The notes under the pieces: generated by a model
What the model saw: the letters and a program-made list of their open reading frames with translations, nothing else
Told to the model about the DNA's origin: nothing
Databases searched by the model: none
Source: Symbiodinium natans
Taxonomy: Eukaryota; Sar; Dinophyceae; Suessiales; Symbiodiniaceae
Reading direction: 5' to 3'
Assembly (NCBI GenBank): GCA_905221605.1
Contig: CAJNDS010000090.1
Coordinates: 1-64,000 of the forward strand
DNA length: 64,000 nucleotides
Translations under genes and position numbers: made by a program
Part shown: piece by piece, positions 42,801 to 53,048 of the stretch
Position numbering within the stretch: the first letter of the stretch is position 1
How the letters are laid out: every line of letters begins with the position of its first letter

Positions 42801-45800
42801 AGCGGAAGTACTCTGGCACGATGTAGCCTCACACTTTGGGGTTCGGGGTTTAGGGTTTAGGGTTTAGGGTTTAGGGTTTAGGTTCAGGGTTTAGGGCCTC
42901 TAGGGTTTCGAGCTTGGGCCTTGTATCGGAGTGCAGCAACGCTGCGTTGGAGCTGCCAGTGGTCTGGTGCCCTCACGTGTCCGCACCGAAGGTTCGACTT
43001 CGTGCGATCTGTAGCTGTCCGAGCAGGGAAGCAACCCTCAAAGACTGCTCAAGCTTCTGACCCCCTACTATAGGGGCCTTTCTCATTGGAACAGGGTTTT
43101 TGGGACTTATTATAGTATAACTATAAGAGGACTATAAGGGAAAACTATAACTCTTCGTAATGATTCCGACCCCCCCAAAAAGCTACTGCCGACGCAGCGG
43201 CCAATGGTGGCATACATGGAGATCCTGCCGTGCCTGCAGCACAGGGGTGTCCAGGTTGAGGGTTTAGGGCCTCTCGTTGGGGTTTAGGGAAAGCCTATCC
43301 GTAACATGGTAGCCCAGTAGCCATCTTATGATGAGGGTACCCTTCTTGGTTGGTTACTGTATAAGGAAGCCCAGAACCGAAAAATAAGGTAAAGAGTACC
43401 ACCGGGCTAGCAAGGCAAAGGGGATAGTGCTCAGGGTTTAGGGTTTAGAGTTTAGGGTTTTGGGTTTAGGGTTTAGAGGCTCATGAGAGTTCATGCCCTT
43501 TCGAGTGGGTCTTACTGGGGGGAATCGGAGCTTCTTGCTTCCCTCGAAGCTCGGGAGATCGGGCCCTAACAAGATCGCAAGAGGCTCCACAGTGCCCCTA
43601 AACCCTAGACCCTAAACCCTAAACCCTGAACCCTGAACACCCTGAACACCCTGAACACCCTGAACACCCTGAATACCCTGAATACCCTGAATACCCTGAA
43701 TACCCTGAATACCCTGAATACCCTGAATACCCTGAATACCCTGAACCCGAAATACCCCAAACCCTAAGTTCCCAAACCCTTAATACCCTAAACCCTTAAA
43801 CCTGAAACCAGATTTTTGGGTTTTGGAGGAACCTTAGTGGCATATCCTTGCCCTCATTCTTCTCCCTTCCCCCTTAGCCCAGTCATGTGGGGGGTTTACG
43901 ATCTTAGGGGTGCCTTACTGGGGTCTTTACTATACGGAGGTCCTACTATTTGGGGGGTCTATATAAGGGGTCCAGGGTTTAGGGTTTAGGGTTGAGGGTC
44001 TAGGGTCTAGGGTTTAGGGTCCCTTTTTAGCGCAAACCCCCACGTAGGGTTTTGTAGAGTCTTCACAGTTCTCTAGGGATCGATGTGGAAATGTGTTGCG
44101 TACGTCGCCCGTGCCATAGTTGTGCTATGCGTTAGCCAGGGGATTCTGGTGGCATCTTAGTAAGGCTACCCCAAACCCTAAACCCTAAACCCTACACCCT
44201 AAACCCTCAACCCTAAACCCTAAACCCCAAACCCCAAACCCTATACCCTAAACCCTAAACCCTACACGAAAGCCCACCAAAGCGCTTCAGCTCCACTTCG
44301 CGGCGGCGCTTGAAGACCTCGGTGTCGCCATCCGCGGAGAGGCTCAGGGGGTCCCAGAAGCCAACCTGGGTCAGTTAGGGGTTTAGAGTTTTTAGGGTTT
44401 TAGGGTTCTAGGGTTCTAGGGTCAGCGCCAGGCTGAAGATTTTTTCCGAGCCCTGGTTTAGGGGGTTTAGGGTTTTGGGGTTTTAGGGGGTTTAGGGGTT
44501 TAGGGCTTTAGGTTTTTAGGGTTTTGGGGGGGTTTTAGGGTTTTAGGGTTTTAGTAGGGCCTGTGAAAGTGGGTTAGCCAGTATCCGGGATTGAGAATTT
44601 GCTCCGGCTGAGGATGCGAGAGTGGCTTTTTTTTGGCCATTCTGCCGCTACTGGCTGTGGCTTGTGCCAGCGATCGTGAGGAAGGCCCTTCTGTCAGAAA
44701 GCCCCCCCCCCCCACAAAAAAACAAAAAAAAGCCAAACCCATTGTTAAAACAGTACCTTTGCGGCACTTCCTTTTTCATCCTTGCGGCTTTGGGTGGCTG
44801 TGGTCCGGCCCGTGGTTGAGTAAGGGCGCCATCAAGGTGATTCCAAACCCCAGAACCCTTGCATGGTAGCCCCAGGCCTTCAAACACCTTGAGGCCCCTG
44901 GTCAAGAATTCGTTGATGAGCCCTCACGGAATACTCCTGTCCAAAACTCCAAACTGGACCCGAGCGGCTGGAGGCTGCACCCCAAGCTCCGACTCGAACG
45001 CTCTAAGCCTCACAGGGAGGTTTGGGGCTTTGGGGGGGGGGGGGGGGGGGAGGTTGCATGGTCCAGCAATATGGTCCCCTTGAAGGGTTCTGAAGTATGG
45101 ACCCGTGGGTTTGAAAGGGTATATAAGGGGTGGATGAGGGATCCCCATTGAAGGGCCCATCTACCCGGAGATTTAGAGAATCATCCGGTCCCTGTGATTC
45201 TGTTAGTTTGCGACACGTTCTTCGCACAGCGTTCTGAGATAGATCCTCGACGCGCAGCCAAAGCTCTGAAATCGCAACCAAGAAATTGCTGTCACCACAC
45301 GCCGGCTGCTAAAGCGGGGCCTTTAATGATCCGTTCTGCTCTGACTGTTCTGATAGCCACTGACAAAGTTCGCAACAACCCCACATCTCAGCAACCTCCT
45401 TCTTGAGCAGTACCTAGCTGCTGTGAATGCGGTACCAAGCGGCGCGGTGACGCCAGCCTTAACAGACACCTTTCGGCTGCTGCTGGCCTCAGTTGTGCTG
45501 CGCAAGCGGCTGGGCTCGGGCTCGGGCGGTTGAGGGCCTTGTACGGCAACAGCTTACAGCGGTCCATGAAGCAAATGAGCACAGGAATCTGGGTGAAAGT
45601 TGCAAGCCCCTATCCTCTCGACACCGGCACCCTCAAAGAGTCCCTGGATCTGAGTGCGTGAGGGCCTCTGCGTAGACGGCACCTGCGGAGGCCGCCACGA
45701 TGGAGGCTGCCGTGAAGGGCATGCTGCTAGATGCCGGCCGGGCCTCCAGGCAAAATCGAGGCAAATCAGCTAATCTCCTTTTGAGGGTGGATTCCTGATT

Positions 45801-46428
45801 TCGGGCGGCCAGCCCGAGGCCGAGAAGTGTCACCTTAGGTTTAGGGTTTAGGGTCGTCTGCCCTCTCCCTGCTCCCGGCCTTCGGCTCGCCCTGGGCCGT
45901 GGCGCGGAGTGCCACTCCTTGCGGTCCGAGTCGATTCTTCGGTCCCCCCCAAGTGCACCCTCCTCCGCCGAACCCGAACCTCCGAAACCCAAAAACTGAA
46001 CCCTACAAACCCTGCAAATCCTACAAAACCGCCGAACTCTGAAAGACCCCGATACTCAGAATCCAAGCGCAAGGACCGTCGTATAGTGCCTGAGCTCGTC
46101 CCATTCTAAGTGAAGCGCCCGTTGCTGGCAGAGTGCGCGCCACGGCATGGTACTTGCACGCTTTATCCTGAAAGGCCCTTGTCTTGGCAAAGGAACCCAA
46201 GAGGAGTTGACGCCCATGCTTCCAAACAAGATTGCAAAAGTACGGTTTACGTGCAAGAATAATCGCCGTCGTAGGAGGAGGAGGAGTAGTGATAGTGGTA
46301 GTGGTGGTGGTAGGGGTAGGGGTAGGGGTAGGGGTAGGGGTAGTGGTAGGGGTAGGCGTAGGGGTAGGCTAACTTTGTTTATGATAGTGTTTGTAGGGGT
46401 AGCGTTTGTGGTAGTAGAGTTTGTGGTT

Positions 46429-46462
<34 letters not shown>

Positions 46463-46511
46463 CAGCAGTAGTAGCAGTAGTAGCAGCAGCAGCAGCAAGA
46501 GCAGAAGTAGT

Positions 46512-46560
<49 letters not shown>

Positions 46561-47226
46561 TAATATTACAAGTAAGAAAATTGTAAGCCGCGTGCAGCAC
46601 GAACTGTGCGCCTCGCGACTGGCCGCCAGCTCCAGCGACGAAGGCGCTGCCCGCCACTAAGCCTGCCAGGCCTTGGAGCTTCAGGTTTAGGGTTTAGGGT
46701 TTAGGGTTGAGGGTTTAGGGTTTACGGTTTAGGGTTTAGGGTTTAGGGTGTAGGGTTCGTTTAGGGTTTAGGGTGTTGCAAGTGGGGTTATCAAGTACCC
46801 TAAATGGGCGGTTGTCAAAATGGTGGTCCCTTCTTGGATCCCTATGATGATACGGATCCTAATATTTAGGGTACCCCAAAAGGCATCATAATTTTGACAA
46901 CCACCCAGGTATAGTTAAGTAGGGTTTATAAGTACCCTAAATAGGGGGTATCGGTATCACCCGACACTTAACTTTGAGGCAGACGGCAGCTTAGGGGTTC
47001 ACGGTTGGGCGTCGCTGCATTCATCGGGTCCATGGGCTTTAGGCTTCATCGAGATCCTGGCTTTGGCCTTTGTAGAACCCCTGGGCTGCTCCATCTCTCC
47101 TGAAAAAACCGCCAAAACCCTGAGACGCAGCGACTTCTGAGATTCAGAATCATCAGCGGGTCTCTGATGGTCTCTGGGTTCCGCACCCACGGCCGTGCCG
47201 ACAGCACTGCACTTCCTAGATGCCAT
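37289..47226 (-). CDS. Gene II: complete LHC polyprotein (leader-beta-delta)
   Basis: The shortest complete gene: 22 exons, 1314 nt, 437 codons plus TAG at 37289-37291. Start ATG at 47226-47224, chosen because the same MASRKC context opens the first leader exon of genes III and IV and upstream sequence is noncoding. Product: plastid leader, one beta unit, a linker exon (39926-40005, [14 protein letters not shown] then [12 protein letters not shown]) and the terminal delta unit. It has no gamma unit; the linker exon occupies that place. Introns: 15 GC-AG, 3 GA-AG, 2 GT-AG and one (after 39512) whose aligned donor reads TC. The neighbours gene I (upstream) and gene III (downstream) lie 0.6-0.85 kb away in the same orientation, as expected of a dinoflagellate tandem gene array. 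Confidence 0.88.
37788..37888. repeat. Family 1 inverted-repeat element
   Basis: GATGTTCCCCCTTATACTAA at left, mirrored by ACTATAAGGGGGAACATCCC at right; in the intron between gene II exons 20 and 21, next to a family 3 copy. Confidence 0.75.
37904..38000. repeat. Family 3 inverted-repeat element
   Basis: CTACTATTTGCTTAAGAACC at left; right end GGGGGTCTTGAG. Body TATTCCTTATAAGGGCAATA as in other copies. Confidence 0.65.
38440..38549. repeat. Family 3 inverted-repeat element
   Basis: TTACTGATTGCTTAAGAGCC at left, GGGGTTCTTAAGCAAATAGG at right; body TTCTTCCTTATGAGGGTA. Confidence 0.75.
39926..44365 (-). CDS. Gene II, beta LHC unit plus linker exon (exons 7-14)
   Basis: Exons 44286-44365, 43202-43233, 42767-42827, 42145-42184, 41041-41109, 40751-40825, 40177-40244, 39926-40005. 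The unit reads [138 protein letters not shown], then [14 protein letters not shown] and [12 protein letters not shown]. The last exon ends on a 73-bp GA-AG intron (39853-39925), the shortest I found. In genes I and III the corresponding exon is the 671-nt gamma block. Confidence 0.88.
40853..40960. repeat. Family 4 inverted-repeat element
   Basis: GGTAGCCCAACAACC at left, inner TTTTTTGGTTGGCTACT; right end degenerate. Gene II intron 40826-41040. Confidence 0.65.
41110..42144. other. 1.0-kb intron nearly free of repeats
   Basis: Gene II intron upstream of the VPGQGW exon; one TTTAGGG array (41732-41800), otherwise unique sequence with nothing recognisable. Confidence 0.55.
42640..42726. repeat. 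CCCTAAA array
   Basis: About twelve units in gene II intron 42185-42766. Confidence 0.9.
43060..43180. repeat. Family 9 element
   Basis: CATTGGAACAGGGTT...TTATAGTATAA...GTAATGATTCCGACCCC. Relatives at 48481-48602 and 55581-55735 share the GTAA-TTCCGACCCC right end. Confidence 0.55.
43308..43410. repeat. Family 4 inverted-repeat element
   Basis: GGTAGCCCAGTAGCCATCTT at left, GTACCACCGGGCTA at right, inner TTGGTTGGTTACTGTATAAG. Confidence 0.7.
43600..43800. repeat. CCCTGAATAC / CCCTGAACAC decamer array
   Basis: About twelve decamers bordered by CCCTAAA units: the heptamer has grown to a ten-base unit and been amplified. Confidence 0.85.
44966..47226 (-). CDS. Gene II plastid-targeting leader (exons 1-6)
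   Basis: Exons 47187-47226, 46612-46671, 45887-45914, 45669-45723, 45441-45487, 44966-45008. Encodes [91 protein letters not shown]. Seen: a hydrophobic stretch running into FVAG, then an Arg/Ala-rich stretch, then a second hydrophobic stretch, then a basic Ser-rich stretch before the first mature linker [11 protein letters not shown]. Known: dinoflagellate plastid precursors carry a signal peptide, then a transit peptide often starting FVxP, then often a second membrane anchor (class I). I infer that arrangement here. The three complete leaders (genes II-IV) share exon number and phases, which supports the exons even though some are only 28-60 nt. Confidence 0.75.
46267..46560. repeat. GTAGGG then GTA/GCA trinucleotide repeats
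   Basis: GTAGGG hexamers, GTA repeats, then GCA repeats next to leader exon 46612-46671. Poly-Leu, poly-Ala and poly-Val frames here are artefacts. Confidence 0.9.
46778..46965. repeat. Family 8 element nested in another element
   Basis: A family 8 copy (46808-46905) in opposite orientation to 18361-18455 is inserted within a sequence bounded by repeated AAGTACCCTAAAT, a nested insertion. Confidence 0.65.
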
Positions 47227-47325
47227 CCTGCTAACTAATGGAGAACTTGGACGGCTGTGCAGTGCTCTACGCACAAAATTGGTCTGAGCCGAACGGCTCT
47301 GCGGCACCGGGACTTTGTTCATTGG
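47227..47325 (-). promoter_or_regulatory. Gene II 5' flank: candidate spliced-leader acceptor
   Basis: Upstream of the gene II ATG all three complete genes share a block containing GCACTGCACAGCC, preceded by a T-rich stretch ending in AG (AG at 47267-47268; first transcript base about 47266). Dinoflagellate mRNAs receive a trans-spliced leader, so this is a plausible trans-splice acceptor giving a 5' UTR of about 40 nt; an AG right next to the ATG is an alternative. Further up lies an AGCC...GGCTCAG motif resembling the end of the dinoflagellate spliced leader. Confidence 0.4.
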
Positions 47326-47699
47326 ATTGAGTGTTTTCTGCTACAGGCAGGCGGCACCGTACGCATCGTTCCATTTGTTTCGGGTCGTATGGTTTGATCC
47401 CGCCAGGGATTCTGTTGTGCTTCTGCCTACGCAGTGTCTGACAAACAACTGACTAACACCTAGGGAACGCTCACTACGGCCACCCACCGCAGATTAATCC
47501 CCACGGCCATGCGCACCGTGCAGATGCAGCCTTCCGAAGCTTGCCGCATCCTTCTCGAGTTCGATGCGACGTACAGAGGCCACATGACATGGACATGACC
47601 TTCGGATTCCGCAACAACCAAGGCCTTCCAATGACCCAAGTACTCGCAACAACCAAAGGAACCAGGGAAACACGGCCATGACGAGACCCAAGCGCAGCC

Positions 47700-47797
47700 T
47701 CGGAATCAAAAAGGGCGCCCTTTTGTTGGTTTAAGGAGGGCTTAGCAGGGAACCGAAGCCCGGGAAAAAAAGGAAGAAGGGCCTACTCCGGGTGCGA
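47700..47797. repeat. Family 5 inverted-repeat element in an intergenic spacer
   Basis: GGGCGCCCTTTTGTTGGTTT near left, GGGCCTACTCCGGGTGC at right; lies between genes I and II, so the family is not confined to introns. Confidence 0.65.
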
Positions 47798-48070
47798 GAT
47801 GACCATCACCGAAGCACCGATCCGAACATGCCAAGGACGGGTTGACGTCTCCACTCGGCTCGAAGAGAGCTCTGCCAAAAAGAGCTCAGGATCCATAATG
47901 GCACCCCCGAACCTTCCGCTGAGCCAAAGCCCTCAACCCTAAGCCCTAAACCCTGAGCCCTAAACCCTGAACCCTAAACCCTAAACCCCAAACCCTAAAC
48001 CCTAAACCCCACGGTTGACAAGCTCACACTACTCCCTTTCCTCTCGACGCACGGTGCATCCTGTGTCGGC

Positions 48071-50770
48071 TTACGCGCTTGGCAGCCACATCGCCGGGCC
48101 GGTGGAACCCACCTCGGCTCGCTGCTTCAACTTTTGGGGGGTTTAGGGTTTAGGGTTTAGGGTTTAGGGTTTAGGGTTTAGGGTTTAGGGTTTAGGGTTT
48201 AGGGTTTCGGGTTTAGGGTTTAGGGTTTAGGGTTTAGGTCTAGGGTCTAGGGTCTAGGGTCTAGGGTCTAGGGTTTAGGATTTAGAGTTTAGGGGGGTCG
48301 TCCCCGGAAGTCCGAAAGCCCTGAGGTTTCAAGGCCTCAGAGGGTTTAGGGTTTGGGGTTTAGGGTTTGGGGGGGGGGGGGGGGTTTGGGGTTGGGGCTT
48401 GGGGTCAAATGCACCCGGCACACTGGTGCCTCGCCCTGCTGCCCCCCGAGCCCAACGCAAAGCATTGGGCCCTTAATAATTACAATAGGGTTTTGGGAGT
48501 TCTTATGTTTTGGGGGTTATTGACAGGGTTTTGGGGGTTGTAGGTTTATAGGGGTTGTTATAGTATAATCATGCAGGGAAGTACGATTAGTAATTCCGAC
48601 CCCTTGACTCTCTGCCGGCGATGCGGCAGTGCCGTTCTGGAAAAGCATGGCCATCAACGCGACCATCGCAAGTCGTCCGTTCGCCAGCCTCGCAAACCAC
48701 CCTCCGGGATCTTGACGTGGCATTTAGAAGGATGACGTAGACCCGTACACCCTAGCACGGTCGGCCCGATCACCCTAACTAAGAACGTGGTGTCCATCCG
48801 GCATGCCTACCTGCCTACCTTACCAACACAAGAACCTGAGATGACTTACTCATGGTTCGCGAGGAAGCAGAGCGCTTGATTCTTCGTGGTACAGTCCAAC
48901 AAGTCCGGAGTCGTCGGAATTCCTGCCGGGATGCTCTGCGGACAGCTTGGTCTTCTTGACCTCCGAGTCGGTGAAATTGATGGGGTCAACGTTGACGATG
49001 AAGTTCTTGCCTGGGTTCTTTTCGGGGCCTTCTGCGGCTCCTTTCAAAGGAGCCGGCTCTCAAATCAGGGTCTTATTGGAGCTCAGGGTCGGGGGGCAGC
49101 AACTCCTCTAAACCACCCGAACCTTCCTGCTCCCCCCCCCCTCCCCAAGTACTCTTCAGGTGCCCCCCAAAAAAGATGCACCTCTCAAAAAATGCCCTTT
49201 TTTTTTGAAAGCAGGGGATGGGAGGGGGAGGGAAAGAGGGTGAAGCCGCAGGTCCCTGAAGCCTCAGAAGTTTTTTTTTTTTTTTTGGGGGGGGGGGGGG
49301 GGGGGTGCATGAGCCCAGCGTCCAACGCCGAGGAAGCCGTAGCCTTCGTAGTCGCCAGGGGCACGCTTGGAATCCTGCACCCAAGTTGGGGTCAAAAACC
49401 TAAACCCTCAACCCCCAAACCCTAAACTCCCCTAAACCCCAAACCCTAAACCCTAAACCCTAAACTCCCCTAAACCCTAAACTCCGAAACCACTTGAAGC
49501 CCTCATAAGGGGCGTTAATCTCCCTATGAGCTGCCTCTGAGGGCTTGAAGCAAAGCCCTGGAATCCCTGTTCGCACTCCAAGGGTTTAAGGTTTAGGGTT
49601 TCGGGTTTAGGATTTAGGGTTTAGGGTTTAGGGTTTAGGGTTTAGGGTCAAGGGCTTAGGGCGTTTTGGGCTCGGGCTTCGGGTTCAGGTCGTGCCTGGC
49701 GCCAGAAGTAACCCTCGTAGTGGCCGATGAAGAGAACAATCTGCAGCCAACCCTCCAAGGGCACCTGTCCCAAAAGGAGACGTCGACTCTTCATTCGTGT
49801 CGTGGTTTTGTTTTCGCAGATGTGCGAGTTGCCGCCTGTGCCTCACCTGTTTGTTGTCATAAGCTGCGGTGGCTCAGGATGCATCCCGTAACCTTCTGTC
49901 GCCCGAGCCCCAGACCCTAAGCAACTATGATCCATGTGCAAGCCGTGGGCAGGGATCTGAATATTCAAGGCGCAACCCTCTAATCTTGTGATGTTGTGCG
50001 TTGCGGCCTGCATCCGCAAACCCTTTCCCCTTTCCGCGTCTGCGCCAGCGTACATGCAAACCCTAAACCCGAAACACCCCTCAACCTGAAACCCTCAACC
50101 CGCACCCCTCAAAGCCCTAAACCCCAATCCTGGGACCCAATCCTGGCCTTGGAGATCGCTGCAATGCCATGCGGCATGTCGCTGAACTTGAGGCCCTTCT
50201 CCGGGGACCTTGAGCGATGTTTACTTAACTCGCATGGGTTCCACGAAGTCGGCCCAGGATGCAAGGCCAGGTTCTACCACACCCTAAACCCTAAACCCTA
50301 AACCCTAAAGCCTAAACCCCTTATCCAATCTCTCTGTGTGTGCTTTTTGTACTGAACAGTGGCAGGTTGTGTCTGCATCTTTTGTCCTCGCAATTGGAAA
50401 CTTGCATGTTCAATACGAGTAGGACTGGTGCGTAGAATTTAGCAGCCTCATGCACTTTCCCGACAGGCTGGTTCAATGCTCGGAGTGGCTGTCCCCCCTC
50501 AGCCAAGTAGCAGGTAGCCGGGCCATCTGAAGTACTCCGGGATGATGTAGCCGGTGCAGGCCAACATGCCTCTGTGTGTGTGTGTGTGTGTTGTGTGTTG
50601 TGTGTTGTGTGTTGTGTGTTGTGTGTTGTGTGTTGTGTGTTGTGTGTTGTGTGTTGTGTGTTGTGTGTTGTGTGTTGTGTGTTGTGTGTTGTGTGTTGTG
50701 TGTTGTGTGTGTGTGTGTGTGTTGTGTGTTGTGTGTTGTGTGTTGTGTGTTGTGTGTTGTGTGTTGTGTG

Positions 50771-50831
<61 letters not shown>

Positions 50832-53048
50832 GTGTGTGTTGTGTGTGTGTGTGGTGTGTGTGTGTGTTGTGTGTTGTGTGTTGTGTGTTGTGTGTGTGTG
50901 TGTTGTGTGTGTGTGTTGTGTGTTGTGTTGTGTGTTGTGTGTTGTGTGTTGTGTGTTGTGTGTTGTGTGTTGTGTGTTGTGGGTTGTGTGTTGTGTGTTG
51001 TGTGTTGTGTGTTGTGTGTTGTGTGTTGTGTGTTGTGTGTGTGTGTGTGTGTGTGTTGTGTGTTGTGTGTTGTGTGTTGTGTGTTGTGTGTGTGTGTGTT
51101 GTGTGTTGTGTGTGTGTGTGTTGTGTGTGCTGTGTGTGTGTGTGTGTGTGTGTGCTGTGTGCTGTGTGTGTTGTGTGTTGTGTGTTGTGTGTTGTGTGTT
51201 GTGTGTTGTGTGTTGTGTGTTGTGTGTTGTGTGTTGTGTGTTGTGTGTTGTGTGTTGTGTGTTGTGTGTTGTGTGTTGTGTTTTGTGTGTTGTGTGTTGT
51301 GTGTTGTGTGTTGTGTGTTGTGTGTTGTGTGTTGTGTGTTGTGTGTTGTGTGTTGTGTGTGTGTGTGTTGTGTGTTCTGTGTTGTGTGTTCTGTGTTGTG
51401 TGTTGTGTGTTGTGTGTTGTGTGTTCTGTGTTCTGTGTTCTGTGTTCTGTGTTCTGTGTTCTGTGTTCTGTGTTCTGTGTTCTGTGTTCTGAGTGTGTGT
51501 GTGTGTGTGTTCTATGTTCTGTGTTCTGTGTGTTCTCTGTGTGTTCTGCGTGTTCTGTGTGTTCTCTGTGTGTTCTCTGTGTGTTCTCTGTTTGTTCTCT
51601 GTGTGTTCTCTGTGTGTTCTCTGTGTGTTCTCTGCGTGTTCTCTGTGTGTTCTCTGTGTGTTCTCTGTGTGTTCTCTGTGTGTTCTCTGTGCTCTCTGTG
51701 TGTTCTCTGTGTGTTCTGTGTGTTCTGTGTGTTCTGTGTGTTCTGTGTTCTCTATGTGTGTTCTCTTTGCGTGTTCTGCGCGCGCGTGTGTGTGTGTGTG
51801 TGTGTGTTCTCTGTGTCTGTGTGTGTGTGTTCTCTCTGTGTGTCTGTGTGTGCGTGTTCTGTGTGTGTGTGTGTTCTCTGTGTGTGTGTTCTCTGTGTGT
51901 GTGTTCTCTGTGTGTGTGTGTGTGTTCTCTGTGTGTCTTTGTGTTCTCTGTGTCTGTGTGTGTGTGTGTTCTCTGTGTGTGTGTGTGTGTTCTCTGTGTG
52001 TGTGTGTGTGTGTGCGTGTGTGTGTTCTGTGTGTGTGTGTGTATGTGTTCTGTGTGTGTGTGTGTGTTGTGTGTGTGTGTGTGTTCGTGTGCGTGGTTAG
52101 GTGTGGTGGCATTTGTGGTTGTGTTTGTGGTTTTGTTGTTGTGTGTGGTGTGTGTCGTGGTTGGTGTGTGTGTGTGTGTTCTGTGTGGTGTGTTTGTGTG
52201 TGTGTGTGGGTGTATTCTCTGTGTGTGTGCTGTGTGTGTGTGTGTGGTGTGTTGTGTGGTGTGTGTTTGTGTGTGTGTGTGTGTGTATTTCGTGTGTGTG
52301 TGTGTTATAGTCTATGTGTGTGGGTATTCTCGGGGTGTGTGTGTGTGTGCGATGTTCTGTGTGTGTGTGTGTGGTTTCTGTGTGTGTGGTGTTATGTGTG
52401 GGTGTGTGTTCTGTGGCGTGTGTGTGTGGGGTGTGTTCTCGGTGGGTGGTGTTCTTGTGTGGGTGGGGTTCTGTGTGTTGTTGTGTGTGTTCTCTGGGTG
52501 TGCGTTGGGTGTGTGTGTGTGTTGTGTGTGTGTGTGTGTATCTGTGTGTGTGAGCTTTGTGTGGGTGTGTGTGTGTGTGTTCTGTGTGTGTGTGTGTGTG
52601 TTCTGTGTGTGTGTGTGTGTTCTGTGTGTGTGTGTGTGTGTCTGTTCTCTGTGTGTGTGTGTCTGTTCTCTGTGTGTGTGTGTGTGTGTGCGTTCTGTGT
52701 GTGTGTGTGTGTGTGTCTGTTCTCTGTGTGTGTGGGTGTGTGTTCTGAGTGTGTGGGTGTTCTGGGTGTGTGGGTGTGTGTTCTGAGTGTGTGGGTGTGT
52801 GGGTGTGTGGGTGTGTGGGTGTGTGGGTGTGTGGGTGTGTGGGTGTGTGGGTGTGTGGGTGTGTGGGTGTGTGGGTGTGTGGGTGTGTGGGTGTGTGGGT
52901 GCGTGGGTGCGTGGGTATCAAGCCGAGGGGCAGATGCGTCCGTGCTTCAGCTCGACGGCCCTTCGTCGCTTGAAGGTGTCCACGTCACCGTCGGCGGAAA
53001 GGCCGAGGGGATCCCAAAAGCCCACAGGCGCCTGCACGCCCAGCTCTC
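48071..53048 (-). CDS. Gene I, delta (C-terminal) LHC unit, exons 19-26
   Basis: Exons 52932-53048, 50512-50569, 50148-50208, 49696-49764, 49323-49374, 48935-49010, 48628-48688, 48071-48112. Protein: [177 protein letters not shown], stop. It is the terminal unit: FQNGT replaces the [11 protein letters not shown] linker start of the other units. The first intron (50570-52931) is almost pure TG-rich microsatellite. Six of the seven introns are GC-AG; the one after [11 protein letters not shown] is GA-AG. Confidence 0.88.

Larger units (their letters stand above)
47227..48070. other. Spacer between genes I and II
   Basis: Noncoding, 844 bp: candidate acceptor block, a family 5 element (47700-47797) and a short CCCTAAA array (47934-48012). 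No gene seen. Confidence 0.6.

Noticed and set aside
46147-46657. Poly-Val/Ala and poly-Leu frames
   Set aside because: Trinucleotide GTA/GCA repeat; only the short leader exon 46612-46671 at its edge is coding.
48071-48112. Reading the last exon through GCGTAA or GCGTAG as a splice donor instead of a stop
   Set aside because: All three copies have an in-frame stop at the same codon (TAA, TAG, TAA) and are followed by a new leader exon with its own ATG, so gene ends fit better.
50499-52786. Very long open frames rich in Cys/Val (plus strand) and His/Thr (minus strand)
   Set aside because: They are translations of TG-rich microsatellite inside an intron; several frames on both strands stay open at once, which is a repeat property.
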